Shown here: positions 15,121 through 21,673 of the stretch, piece after piece
Position numbering within the stretch: the stretch's first letter is position 1
Layout of the letters: every line of letters begins with the position of its first letter
Assembly: GCA_018812885.1 (NCBI GenBank)
Contig: JAHJCW010000157.1
Coordinates: forward strand, 1 to 21,673
Direction: 5' to 3'
Source of the DNA: a bacterium
GTDB taxonomy: Bacteria; Fidelibacterota; Marinisomatia; Marinisomatales; JAHJCW01
DNA length: 21,673 nt
Translations under genes and position numbers: made by a program
The notes under the pieces: generated by a model
Told to the model about the DNA's origin: nothing
The model's database searches: none
Seen by the model: the letters and a program-made list of their open reading frames with translations, nothing else

Positions 15121-16644
15121 CTACCAAAAATAGATGTACAATAAAATTGTTAAAAGGATAACTAATATGCCGCCATATTTTGCTAATCGACTACTCTCCA
15201 CTTTTATGGCAGATTGCTCAAAACGGACTGCTTCTGATAATGGTTTAAATAATGTAATTAGAGCCATTACCGTGATTAAGATAATAAATGTAAATGCCAT
15301 GTGATTTAAGAAAGCAACATTTGGCAACTTCCATAAGAAAAAACCGTAAACAGGTACGCCTAATAACATCGCTGTTACAGCAGCGGACTGAGGAGCCTTA
15401 CGAAAAACCAAACCAAAAATGAACACCGCCACAATACTGGGCGAAATGAAGCCCCAAATCATTTGAATATATTTAAAAACACCCGAAAATTGAGCCGGAA
15501 GTGGAGCTAATAAGCAACCAATGATTACAAATATCGCTGTAGCGATGCGACCGACAAGAACAGTATTGGATGAGGATGAAGTTTTTTGAAAATACTTTTT
15601 ATAAATATCCATTGTAAAAATTGTGGAAGTAGAGTTGAGCATTGAATCTAAGCTGCTCATTACCGCACCAAAAAGGGCAGCAAACATAATTCCACGCAAC
15701 CCTGCCGGTAATAGTTCTTTAATTAATACGGCATAAGCTTGATCTCCACTTGCAATTTGACTGCGAAACAGCTGAAACGCCATTATTCCGGGAAAAACAA
15801 TAATAAACGGAATAATCAATTTGATAAAGGCTGCTAAAATAATTCCGTTTTGGCCGTGTTTCAACGACCTAGCACCCAAAGTTCTTTGAGTAATAAATTG
15901 ATTGAAACCCCAGTAGAAAAAATGAGGTATCCATATACCAAACAATAAAGCAGTCCATGGAATTTCAGGATGATCCGCAGGTAAAATAACATGAAGTTTA
16001 TCTTGGTTTGTTGTCAAAAAATGATCTAAACCCCCAACCGCTTTTAATCCTAAAATCATTACTAACAAACCACCTAATAGTAATGCCGCTCCTTGTAGCA
16101 GATCGGACCACACAACTGCTTTTAATCCTCCATAAATTGTGTAAATACCGGCTAGGATACCAATTAACCAAATTCCCGTTTTCAGATTAGTTCCGAATAT
16201 CGTTTGTAATCCTAATGCTCCAGAATAAAGTACTGCTGCAATAGCAACGCCAACATAAGCGACCATCATATAGATAGCCATTAATGTCCGTGCTTTTGAA
16301 CCATAACGATGCTCTAAAAATTCGGGCATTGTATAAATTTTCAATTGTAAATAAAGCGGCAATAAAAACAGTGCTACAATAACCAAAGTAATTGCAGCAA
16401 GCCATTCATAACTAGCGATTGCCATTCCTTCAGAACCATACCCGGCACCGGCCATCCCAACAAAGTGCTCAGTTGAAATATTTGAAGCAATTAATGAAAA
16501 ACCAATCAGCCACCAAGTTAAATTTCTTCCTGCTAAGAAATAATCTTCCGTATCCTTTTCGCGTCGTGACGCGTATAGAGACACTCCCACAATAATTGCT
16601 ATAAATAATGCGAATGTTATCGCATCGATATATGATAAATTAAT
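15121..16644 (-). CDS. SLC5-type sodium/sugar symporter, probable AUU start
   Basis: A solute:sodium symporter (SSS family) most like SglT-type sugar transporters: YFLAGRNLTWWLIGFSLIASNIS, EFLEHRYGSKARTL, YGGLKAVVWSDLLQG and the signature SSLDSMLNSTSTIFTMDIYKKY are all clear. About 13-14 hydrophobic helices cross the inner membrane. The first canonical start, GTG at 16590, would cut off most of the first helix. The frame stays open upstream to a TAA at 16660-16662 and encodes INLSYIDAITFALFIAII, the expected first helix. GGAG (16650-16653) sits 5 nt before an ATT codon at 16642-16644, so I place the start there as AUU. A G in place of T would give the usual MNLS start, so a sequencing error is also possible. 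It is co-transcribed with the GH97 gene 7 bp downstream. Confidence 0.88.
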   Translation of the reverse strand: MNLSYIDAITFALFIAIIVGVSLYASRREKDTEDYFLAGRNLTWWLIGFSLIASNISTEHFVGMAGAGYGSEGMAIASYEWLAAITLVIVALFLLPLYLQLKIYTMPEFLEHRYGSKARTLMAIYMMVAYVGVAIAAVLYSGALGLQTIFGTNLKTGIWLIGILAGIYTIYGGLKAVVWSDLLQGAALLLGGLLVMILGLKAVGGLDHFLTTNQDKLHVILPADHPEIPWTALLFGIWIPHFFYWGFNQFITQRTLGARSLKHGQNGIILAAFIKLIIPFIIVFPGIMAFQLFRSQIASGDQAYAVLIKELLPAGLRGIMFAALFGAVMSSLDSMLNSTSTIFTMDIYKKYFQKTSSSSNTVLVGRIATAIFVIIGCLLAPLPAQFSGVFKYIQMIWGFISPSIVAVFIFGLVFRKAPQSAAVTAMLLGVPVYGFFLWKLPNVAFLNHMAFTFIILITVMALITLFKPLSEAVRFEQSAIKVESSRLAKYGGILVILLTILLYIYFW

Positions 16645-16659
16645 TTCTACTCCGTACTT

Positions 16660-16806
16660 TTAATTATTTGGTTTAATTTCAAACAAATATGTATTGCGAA
16701 CTGAATATCCATACATACTGACATGATATGGAACCATAGCCTTTACGCCTCGGGACTTAGGTGTAGTATTTAAACCATCATCAAAGAATATTCTTTTTTT
16801 ATCCAT
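16660..16806 (-). CDS. small 48-residue ORF upstream of the symporter
   Basis: An ATG at 16804-16806 opens a 48-codon frame ending TAA at 16660-16662, only 15 nt before the proposed AUU start of the symporter and in the same frame. The product begins MDKKRIFFDD, is charged then aromatic (MVPYHVSMYGYSVRNTYLF), and has no signal peptide or membrane helix. No ribosome binding site is seen and I do not recognise the family. It may be a real small protein, a leader peptide coupling translation into the symporter, or the tail of a decayed gene. It is the only gene-like stretch between the symporter and the DUF3098/tRNA unit. Confidence 0.35.
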   Translation of the reverse strand: MDKKRIFFDDGLNTTPKSRGVKAMVPYHVSMYGYSVRNTYLFEIKPNN

Positions 16807-16873
16807 ATAATTTTAAAATTACGATAACTTTTATAATAGTTTTACATTTTTATCAATGGAATATCCAAATATA

Positions 16874-16899
16874 ATTATAAATGAAAGCAACGTTTTTGC
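16874..16899 (-). promoter_or_regulatory. possible -10 box and LacI-type operator for the sugar operon
   Basis: On the minus strand TATAAT (16874-16879) lies about 70 bp upstream of the small ORF. Just upstream is the inverted sequence GCAACGTTTTTGC (16887-16899), whose GCAA/TTGC arms and CG resemble LacI/GalR-family operators, though the centre is asymmetric. There is no good -35 box. A LacI-type regulator would fit a glucosidase/symporter operon, but none is encoded in the window. Confidence 0.3.
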
Positions 16900-17132
16900 A
16901 TGGTAATACTATTAAATAAGATGACTGTCGATAAGTTAGTTAGTATTTATATAGTAATTCATGTTATCAAATAGGGACATTTTATACTGTTTATACAACC
17001 TGGGATTAGCTCAACCATAGTATAGGAATTCTGCTGATAAAAAATTTTGAGGATTAAATATTATTTGGGAATTTTACAATAGTATTTCTTCAAAATTAAC
17101 TATCATAGGTTTTTGAAATACATTATTCAGGA

Positions 17133-17157
17133 TAAAGATTAATTGAATTAATCTTTA
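17133..17157. repeat. 25-bp perfect hyphenated palindrome
   Basis: TAAAGATTAATT (17133-17144), a central G, then AATTAATCTTTA (17146-17157) form a perfect 12-1-12 inverted repeat in gene-free DNA. There is no U-run after it on either strand, so it does not look like a terminator. It could be an operator or a cruciform/RNA hairpin. Confidence 0.7.
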
Positions 17158-17290
17158 ATAATAGAAAATTACTTTCAACTCATTACAATCGGTTCCATTA
17201 TTCCTTTAAAATAGACATGATAGGGATGGTCAGACAAGGATCAATTTTAGATATTTCAGAATTGTATTGTTAAAACAACTCAAATAAATG

Positions 17291-17328
17291 AAAAAACCAC
17301 TGTTTTCTCGTCGAAAAAGTGGTTTTTT
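17291..17328 (-). terminator. rho-independent terminator after tRNA-Asp
   Basis: The outer arms AAAAAACCACT (17291-17301) and AGTGGTTTTTT (17318-17328) pair perfectly. The stem extends through TTTTC/GAAAA with a single bulged G and a 5-nt loop. It lies 7 bp beyond the 3' end of the minus-strand tRNA gene and ends in a U-run on that strand. Confidence 0.9.
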
Positions 17329-17335
17329 AAAGGAG

Positions 17336-17410
17336 CGGGATCGACGGGGCTCGAACCCGCGACCTCCGGCTTGACAGGCCGGCGTTCTAACCAAACTGAA
17401 CTACGATCCC
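17336..17410 (-). tRNA. tRNA-Asp (anticodon GTC)
   Basis: On the minus strand the acceptor arms GGGATCG and CGATCCC pair fully with a G discriminator at 17336. The D arm is GTTC/GAAC. The anticodon arm is CCGGC-CTGTCAA-GCCGG with anticodon GTC. The T arm is GCGGG-TTCGAGC-CCCGT (one wobble). The 3' CCA is not encoded (CTCC follows the discriminator), so it is added post-transcriptionally. The gene starts 6 bp after the DUF3098 stop codon and is followed by a strong terminator, so the mRNA and tRNA are probably one transcript. Confidence 0.97.
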
Positions 17411-17416
17411 AAAAAA

Positions 17417-17647
17417 TTATTTCTTAGAACGATATATAAGTGCGATTGGTATAGCAACTAAATATCCCAGAAAGAGCAATATCGGAGCAAGGGTAATGCT
17501 CTGAAAGCTGTCAACTTCACCCGTTGCCATAATAATATAACCAAACACTATAAGTAATAATCCTACTAAAAATATCAAGTAATTAATTTTTCTAAATGCC
17601 CATCCTTCAAATAAATGAACAACTTTTGATTGTTTTTTCTCGCTCAT
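17417..17647 (-). CDS. DUF3098 family small membrane protein
   Basis: A 76-residue protein with a basic N-terminal segment and two transmembrane helices, about 23-43 (INYLIFLVGLLLIVFGYIIM) and about 52-72 (LAPILLFLGYLVAIPIAL). The arrangement (F-K-NY, GLLLIVFGYIIM, short loop, LAPILLFLGY-VAIPIAL) is that of DUF3098, a family of unknown function common in Bacteroidetes and related FCB phyla. The second helix is followed by a basic end (YRSKK). tRNA-Asp lies immediately downstream. A promoter candidate (TTGTTT-16-TATATT) is seen at 17663-17690. Its function is unknown. Confidence 0.87.
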   Translation of the reverse strand: MSEKKQSKVVHLFEGWAFRKINYLIFLVGLLLIVFGYIIMATGEVDSFQSITLAPILLFLGYLVAIPIALIYRSKK

Positions 17648-17662
17648 AGTGGCGTCAAAATT

Positions 17663-17690
17663 AATATATGTGATATGCTATACCAAACAA
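17663..17690 (-). promoter_or_regulatory. promoter candidate for DUF3098/tRNA-Asp
   Basis: Reading the minus strand, TTGTTT (17685-17690) is followed after 16 bp by TATATT (17663-17668). The ATG of the DUF3098 gene is 15 bp further on. Both boxes depart from consensus by one or two bases, and in AT-rich DNA such matches arise by chance. Confidence 0.4.
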
Positions 17691-17733
17691 TTTTAACGTA
17701 GATTCAAATGCAAATTAATTTAAATCACAAAAA

Positions 17734-17761
17734 TTGACATTACCTTAAAATAGAATGTAAT
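17734..17761 (+). promoter_or_regulatory. promoter candidate for mltG-pcrA
   Basis: TTGACA (17734-17739) and TGTAAT (17756-17761) are separated by 16 bp and end only 14 bp before the mltG ATG. Transcription would begin within about 10 nt of the start codon, and no Shine-Dalgarno sequence is present, so the mRNA could be nearly leaderless. Confidence 0.45.
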
Positions 17762-17775
17762 TTTGCGCCTCAAAA

Positions 17776-18810
17776 ATGGTAATAAAATCCCCAAAACATA
17801 ATATAGCACAAATAATTTCGCTAACTATAACTGGCATACTTATTTGTCTCATAGCGATAGGAACAATCTTATTATTTTGGCCGCAAAATGATCTAGATAA
17901 TAAAATAAAAGTAAATATACCAAATGGCTCTACACTTGCTCAAATAACTGATTTATTGGTAGAAAAAAAAGTAGTGACAAATAAGAATATATTTATTACT
18001 GCAACAAAGCTGATGGGGCATAGCAATAAAATACCTGCTGGAATATTTGCATTAAAAAATGCAAAAAATAATTACAGAATTGTACAACAGTTAGTACAAG
18101 GTAATCCTGAAATGATTAGGATTACATTATTAGAAGGATGGACAATATCTCAGGTTACAAAAGCCATTTCCGAATCGATGAATTTGAGTTCGGAAATATT
18201 ATCTTCCTTATGCTATGATGAACAATTCATCAATGAACTTGGAATAGATGCAAAATCTTTGGAAGGCTATTTATTCCCCGATACATATTTATTTTTAGAA
18301 AGCGAAAATGACCCGAAAGAAATATTAAAGCAAATTGTAGCAGAATTTGACGAAGTCTTTAACGATAATCTTAGTGAAAGCGCAAAACGTATTGGGTTAT
18401 CTGTAAATGAAGTTTTAACATTAGCATCCATTATTGAAGGAGAGGCGATATTTGATAGTGAACGCACTATTATTTCTGGAGTATATCATAATCGGTTAAA
18501 AAAAAGAATGTTGTTACAAGCTGATCCAACAATTCAATATATAATTAAAGATGGACCACGCCGTTTAAGATTTTCTGATTTAAAAATTGACTCCCCGTAC
18601 AATACATACTTATATAAAGGGCTTCCACCAGGACCTATCGGCAATCCCGGCAAAGCTTCTATTATGGCAGCGCTTAATCCTGATGATAACAACTATTTAT
18701 TTTTTGTTGCCCGTGGTGATGGTTATCACACTTTCACGAGAACTATTGAAAAACATAGACAAGCCAAGGACGAGTTCCAAAAAGTGCGGCGGCTTGCTGC
18801 TCAAGGATAA
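17776..18810 (+). CDS. mltG: endolytic murein transglycosylase MltG
   Basis: MltG (YceG family) cleaves nascent glycan strands in the periplasm and limits their length. The 344-residue protein has one N-terminal transmembrane helix (about 12-34, SLTITGILICLIAIGTILLF), a LysM-like module (about 45-115) and the YceG catalytic region. The catalytic Glu is Glu221 in LTLASIIEGEA, equivalent to Glu218 of the E. coli enzyme. Other family marks are GYLFPDTY, YHNRLKKRMLLQADPT, YNTYLYKGLPPGPIGNPG and a C-terminal YHTFTRTIEKH. It lies 6 bp before pcrA on the same strand. This pairing is probably transcriptional only, with no functional link evident. The initiation region lacks a ribosome binding site. 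Confidence 0.96.
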   Translation: MVIKSPKHNIAQIISLTITGILICLIAIGTILLFWPQNDLDNKIKVNIPNGSTLAQITDLLVEKKVVTNKNIFITATKLMGHSNKIPAGIFALKNAKNNYRIVQQLVQGNPEMIRITLLEGWTISQVTKAISESMNLSSEILSSLCYDEQFINELGIDAKSLEGYLFPDTYLFLESENDPKEILKQIVAEFDEVFNDNLSESAKRIGLSVNEVLTLASIIEGEAIFDSERTIISGVYHNRLKKRMLLQADPTIQYIIKDGPRRLRFSDLKIDSPYNTYLYKGLPPGPIGNPGKASIMAALNPDDNNYLFFVARGDGYHTFTRTIEKHRQAKDEFQKVRRLAAQG

Positions 18811-18816
18811 TTCACA

Positions 18817-20991
18817 ATGTTGAGTCTAAAAAATTTAAATAGAACTCAGCGGTTGGCTGTGGAAGCAACAAAAGGTCCCGTGCTGATTTTTGCTGGTGCC
18901 GGAAGTGGTAAAACTCGTGTTTTAACACATAAAATTTATTACTTGATTCGTGAGGGATTGTATAATCCTGAAGATATTTTGGCAGTTACATTTACTAATA
19001 AAGCCGCCCAAGAGATGCAATCGAGAATTGGCAAATTGCTCAACAATTCAAAAAATTATATTTCTATTGGAACTTTTCATGCAATTTGCGCCCGTATTTT
19101 ACGTGAGCATATACATCATTTAGGATACACAAACGATTTCGTGATATACGATAGGGCAGACCAACTCGATTTATTAAGAATCACATTAGATAAACTCAAT
19201 ATTTCTAAAACAACAATGACTCCCAAGGGTGTTGCCTCTCAAATTAGTTTGTTTAAAAATCAAATGATTCCACAGGTTGAAATAGAGCAAAAAGCTAAGA
19301 CTGTCGCAGAAAAAAAAATAGCAGAATTGTATCCTGCCTATCAAAAAGGTCTTCGTGATAATAACGCTGTAGATTTCGATGATTTATTATTATTACCGCT
19401 TGAGTTGTTCGAAAAACATCCCAAAATATTATCTCTATATCAAAAAAAGTGGAAATATGTATTAGTTGATGAATATCAAGATACCAATCTACCACAATTT
19501 TTATTTGTGAGTAAATTAGCTGAAAAACATCAACAAATTTGTGTTGTTGGTGATGATGACCAATCCATTTATGGATGGCGCGGTGCAAATATCCGAAATA
19601 TTTTGGACTTTGATAAGATATTCCCGAATAGTACTATTTTTACTTTAGAAAAAAATTATCGTTCAACACAGAAAATTTTAGATGCAGCAACAATTGTTGT
19701 AAAAAACAACGTTGATCGAACAGCAAAAGAATTATACTCGGTAAATGGTATAGGTGAAAAATTAGGATTTATCAGAACTATAGACGAGCTTGAAGAAGCT
19801 GATGCTGTTGTTTCTGCCTTGGAAAAAGAAATAAAATTAAATAAACGTACTTTTAGTGATTTTGCTGTTTTATACCGTGTAAATGCTCAATCTCGTGCTT
19901 TAGAAGATAGTTTTAGACGAATGGGAATTCCTTACAATATTATTGGCGGTATTCGGTTTTATGCACGCAAAGAAGTCAAGGATATGTTGGCTTACTTACG
20001 TTTAATTCTGAACTTGAAAGACACAGTTTCGCTAAGGCGTGTTGTAAATTTCCCGCCGAGGGGAATTGGAATAAAAACCGTGAATAAATGCGTCCAAAAA
20101 GCGGAAGAAACCGGCAAAGAACTATTGGAAATATTGGCTGATCCATCCGGGATGGACATACGCGGCAAGCAAGCAGATTCGCTGATGGCGTTTCATAAGA
20201 TTATTATAAAATATCATGAATTAATTGACAAACTCGATGCACGGGAATTAATCGCTGCCTTAAGCGAGGAAGTTGGTATCTTAAATTATTTTAAAAATTC
20301 TGATGATCCTGAAGAAATGGAACGTTATCAGAATATCCGAGAATTATTCAATAGTGTGGATGCTTATATTGGCCGTAATCCTGAAGGTGGTTTAAAAGGA
20401 TTCATAGAAGAGGTGTCACTGTTAACAGACATAGATTCATGGAACGATCAAGAAAATCGTGTAACGTTGATGACAATGCACAGCGCCAAAGGGTTAGAAT
20501 TCCCAATAGTATTTATAACCGGTTTGGAGGATGGACTGTTCCCTTTATATCGTTCTTTAGATAGTCGCAAAGAATTAGAAGAAGAACGGCGTCTATTTTA
20601 TGTTGGTTTAACGCGTGCAAAAGACCGAGTTTATCTTTTGTATGCAACTCACAGAAGACGCATGGGTGCTGAATATGATATTGGATTAATGTCGCGATTT
20701 TTACGAGAAATTCCGGAAGAATATCTCGAAGAGATACCGTTTTCATCGGCACTTACAAGGAAAGTAATGAAAACCAAGCCGGGTAAAATTGGAGTTAGTA
20801 AAACAAGAACTGTTACAGCTTTTGATGATTTCAAGATTGGTGACAGTGTTGAACATGCTATCTTTGGAGTTGGTGTTATTAAAGCACTCAGCGGAACGGG
20901 GGAAAATCAACGAGTAGGTGTTGTATTCAAAGACGGATTAAAGAAAAAGTTAATAGTAAAATACGCAAATCTTAAGAAAAATGGTGGATAA
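18817..20991 (+). CDS. pcrA: ATP-dependent DNA helicase PcrA/UvrD (SF1A)
   Basis: A full-length 724-residue 3'-5' helicase for nucleotide excision repair, mismatch repair and removal of RecA or stalled RNA polymerase. Motifs in order: Q motif LNRTQ (Gln11), Walker A AGAGSGKT (Lys32), TFTNKAAQEM, GTFHAICARIL, Walker B VDEYQD (217-222), GDDDQSIYGWRGA (245-257), LEKNYRST, motif V MTMHSAKGLEF (about 552) and motif VI VGLTRAKDR. The C-terminal KIGDSVEHAIFGVGVIK ... VKYANLKK forms the Tudor-like tail that contacts RNA polymerase in PcrA/UvrD. The ATG has AAGGA about 9 nt upstream, inside the end of mltG. A terminator follows at 21028-21051. There are no signs of truncation or frameshift. Confidence 0.96.
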   Translation: MLSLKNLNRTQRLAVEATKGPVLIFAGAGSGKTRVLTHKIYYLIREGLYNPEDILAVTFTNKAAQEMQSRIGKLLNNSKNYISIGTFHAICARILREHIHHLGYTNDFVIYDRADQLDLLRITLDKLNISKTTMTPKGVASQISLFKNQMIPQVEIEQKAKTVAEKKIAELYPAYQKGLRDNNAVDFDDLLLLPLELFEKHPKILSLYQKKWKYVLVDEYQDTNLPQFLFVSKLAEKHQQICVVGDDDQSIYGWRGANIRNILDFDKIFPNSTIFTLEKNYRSTQKILDAATIVVKNNVDRTAKELYSVNGIGEKLGFIRTIDELEEADAVVSALEKEIKLNKRTFSDFAVLYRVNAQSRALEDSFRRMGIPYNIIGGIRFYARKEVKDMLAYLRLILNLKDTVSLRRVVNFPPRGIGIKTVNKCVQKAEETGKELLEILADPSGMDIRGKQADSLMAFHKIIIKYHELIDKLDARELIAALSEEVGILNYFKNSDDPEEMERYQNIRELFNSVDAYIGRNPEGGLKGFIEEVSLLTDIDSWNDQENRVTLMTMHSAKGLEFPIVFITGLEDGLFPLYRSLDSRKELEEERRLFYVGLTRAKDRVYLLYATHRRRMGAEYDIGLMSRFLREIPEEYLEEIPFSSALTRKVMKTKPGKIGVSKTRTVTAFDDFKIGDSVEHAIFGVGVIKALSGTGENQRVGVVFKDGLKKKLIVKYANLKKNGG

Positions 20992-21027
20992 ATATATAAC
21001 AATCATCCAACTTTATTAAATCGTAAT

Positions 21028-21051
21028 GGACATTTTTAATGTCCTTTTTTT
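21028..21051 (+). terminator. rho-independent terminator after pcrA
   Basis: GGACATT (21028-21034) and AATGTCC (21038-21044) form a perfect 7-bp stem around a TTT loop. Seven T residues follow (21045-21051). It lies 37 bp after the pcrA stop and separates the mltG-pcrA unit from the fur-feoA unit. Confidence 0.9.
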
Positions 21052-21089
21052 ATTTCTATTAATTTAAAAGATTTCATTATCTTTTTTTC

Positions 21090-21137
21090 TTGTAATCTCA
21101 GTTCACCGCTCCTTAATATTAATGAGACTTAATCTCA
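21090..21137 (+). promoter_or_regulatory. promoter and inverted-repeat operator candidate of the fur-feoA unit
   Basis: TTGTAA (21090-21095) and TAATAT (21114-21119), 18 bp apart, form a candidate promoter. At the expected start point lies TGAGACTTAATCTCA (21123-21137), a 7-1-7 inverted repeat with one mismatch, the geometry known for Fur/PerR boxes. The half-site TAATCTCA also occurs at 21093-21100 over the -35 box. Autoregulation by the encoded Fur protein is likely but inferred. Confidence 0.5.
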
Positions 21138-21154
21138 ATAAAATAATAATTACA

Positions 21155-21568
21155 ATGCAAGCACTCAAAGCGACTCTTCAAAAAGAAGGGTTAAGATATA
21201 CCCGGCAAAGACAAGAAATATGGAATGAATTGCGCTCGTCCGATGAACATCGCGATGCGGAAGAGATATTTTTTACACTTCGTAAACGCGGATTGAATAT
21301 ATCGCGAGCAACGGTTTATAGAACTATTGATGTATTAGTAAAAAATAATTTGCTAGATAAACTCGATATTGGAGATGGACGGGCAAGATTTGAGTATAAT
21401 GAGAAGTATTTTCATCATGACCATTTGGTATGTACGAGATGTGGTAAGATTTTCGAATTTCATAACGATAATATTGAAGAACTGCAAAACGAAATAGCAA
21501 AGCAAAAGAATTTTAAGATTTTACATCACAACCATCAACTGTTTGGAATTTGTGAGGACTGTCAATAG
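21155..21568 (+). CDS. Fur-family metal-dependent regulator
   Basis: A Fur-superfamily repressor with an N-terminal winged helix (LRYTRQRQEIW ... RDAEEIFFTLRKRGLNISRATVYRTIDVL) and a C-terminal metal-binding dimerisation domain. The metal ligands are visible: HHDH (the regulatory site), CTRC and CEDC (two structural Zn pairs) and HHNH near the end. Full length is 137 residues from the ATG at 21155. An earlier in-frame ATG at 21122 would add 11 residues, but the promoter and inverted repeat at 21090-21137 would then overlap the coding region, so 21155 is preferred. No ribosome binding site helps either choice. The stop codon directly abuts the feoA start, so an iron-responsive Fur is more likely than PerR, Zur or Nur. 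Confidence 0.92.
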   Translation: MQALKATLQKEGLRYTRQRQEIWNELRSSDEHRDAEEIFFTLRKRGLNISRATVYRTIDVLVKNNLLDKLDIGDGRARFEYNEKYFHHDHLVCTRCGKIFEFHNDNIEELQNEIAKQKNFKILHHNHQLFGICEDCQ

Positions 21569-21673
21569 ATGGATTCTATAGCGGATTTTAATCCCGGAGA
21601 TATTGCCACAATTATCGGATTCACAGGCGGAATGGAATTACAAAGCCGCCTAGTTGAGATGGGTTTTGTGCCG
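21569..21673 (+). CDS. feoA: FeoA-like protein, 3' partial
   Basis: The ATG immediately follows the TAG of the Fur gene and the frame is open to the end of the window (35 codons). The residues MDSIADFNPGDIATIIGF, TGGMELQSRLVEMGFVP match the FeoA SH3-like domain, where the G-D-A-x-I and R-L-x-E-M-G-F-x-P pattern is characteristic. FeoA supports the ferrous iron transporter FeoB at the inner membrane, and feoB is expected just beyond the window. GAGG inside the end of the Fur gene may serve as its ribosome binding site. Confidence 0.88.
   Translation, partial: MDSIADFNPGDIATIIGFTGGMELQSRLVEMGFVP

Larger units (their letters stand above)
16807..17290. other. AT-rich intergenic region without convincing genes
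   Basis: About 480 bp with only very short open frames on both strands (the longest I traced on the plus strand are under 20 codons). It should contain the promoter of the minus-strand symporter/GH97 operon. A TATAAT on the minus strand at 16874-16879 beside a GCAA-N5-TTGC sequence is the best candidate. A 25-bp palindrome is at 17133-17157. No RNA gene or repeat family was recognised. Confidence 0.5.

Noticed and set aside
17133..17157. The 25-bp palindrome as a transcription terminator
   Set aside because: Neither strand has a U-run after the stem, and no gene ends nearby. Real terminators in this window all have six or seven T residues.
16881..17275. Short plus-strand ORFs in the gene-free region
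   Set aside because: The traced frames are under 20 codons, lack ribosome binding sites and show no recognisable protein character.
17336..17410. tRNA-Asp as an integration site for a mobile element
   Set aside because: No integrase, no direct repeat of the tRNA 3' end and no foreign-looking genes are seen on either side.

Overview
This is an AT-rich bacterial chromosome segment. The gene set points to a Gram-negative, diderm member of the FCB group: a TonB-dependent outer-membrane receptor with a carboxypeptidase-regulatory-like N-terminus, KdsD for LPS-type Kdo synthesis, a SusB-type GH97 glucosidase, a DUF3098 protein and aspartate/asparagine-rich secreted proteins. The exact phylum (for example a Marinimicrobia-, Calditrichaeota- or Ignavibacteria-like lineage) cannot be fixed from the sequence alone. 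I see no insertion sequences, integrases, phage genes or CRISPR arrays. The window reads as ordinary chromosome cut at both ends.

Layout. 1-2303 (+): the end of an exported PAP2 phosphatase, an OsmC-like protein and the arabinose-5-phosphate isomerase KdsD. 2379-7301 (+): a tight five-gene phospho-signalling cassette. It encodes an RsbW-like Bergerat-fold protein, an RsbV-like STAS protein, a GAF-SpoIIE phosphatase (RsbU-like), a membrane Hanks-type Ser/Thr kinase with TolB-like and TPR extracytoplasmic regions, and a PP2C phosphatase overlapping the kinase by 4 nt. A partner-switching module and a kinase/phosphatase pair therefore sit on one transcript with no sigma factor beside them. 7311-9391 (-): two paralogous secreted LysM/beta-rich proteins separated by a terminator. 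9494-12948 (+): a self-contained unit with a near-perfect promoter overlapped by a 16-bp palindrome, then a polytopic membrane protein, a small winged-helix regulator, a TonB-dependent receptor and a terminator. 13035-16806 (-): a sugar-use operon with a small ORF, an SLC5-type sodium/sugar symporter and a GH97 alpha-glucosidase. The symporter appears to lack a canonical start codon and may start at AUU. 16807-17290 has no convincing gene but holds a 25-bp perfect palindrome. 17291-17690 (-): DUF3098 gene, tRNA-Asp and terminator. 17734-21051 (+): mltG and a pcrA/uvrD helicase gene followed by a terminator. 21090-21673 (+): a Fur-family regulator with an inverted repeat at its probable transcription start, abutting the start of feoA, which runs off the window.

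The most system-like feature is the 2379-7301 cassette, where reversible Ser/Thr phosphorylation could be wired to an anti-sigma/anti-anti-sigma switch. The Bergerat protein carries a degenerate nucleotide-binding G1 box, so it may act by binding rather than as a kinase. The other points of most interest are the palindrome-controlled regulator/receptor operon and the AUU-start candidate in the symporter gene.
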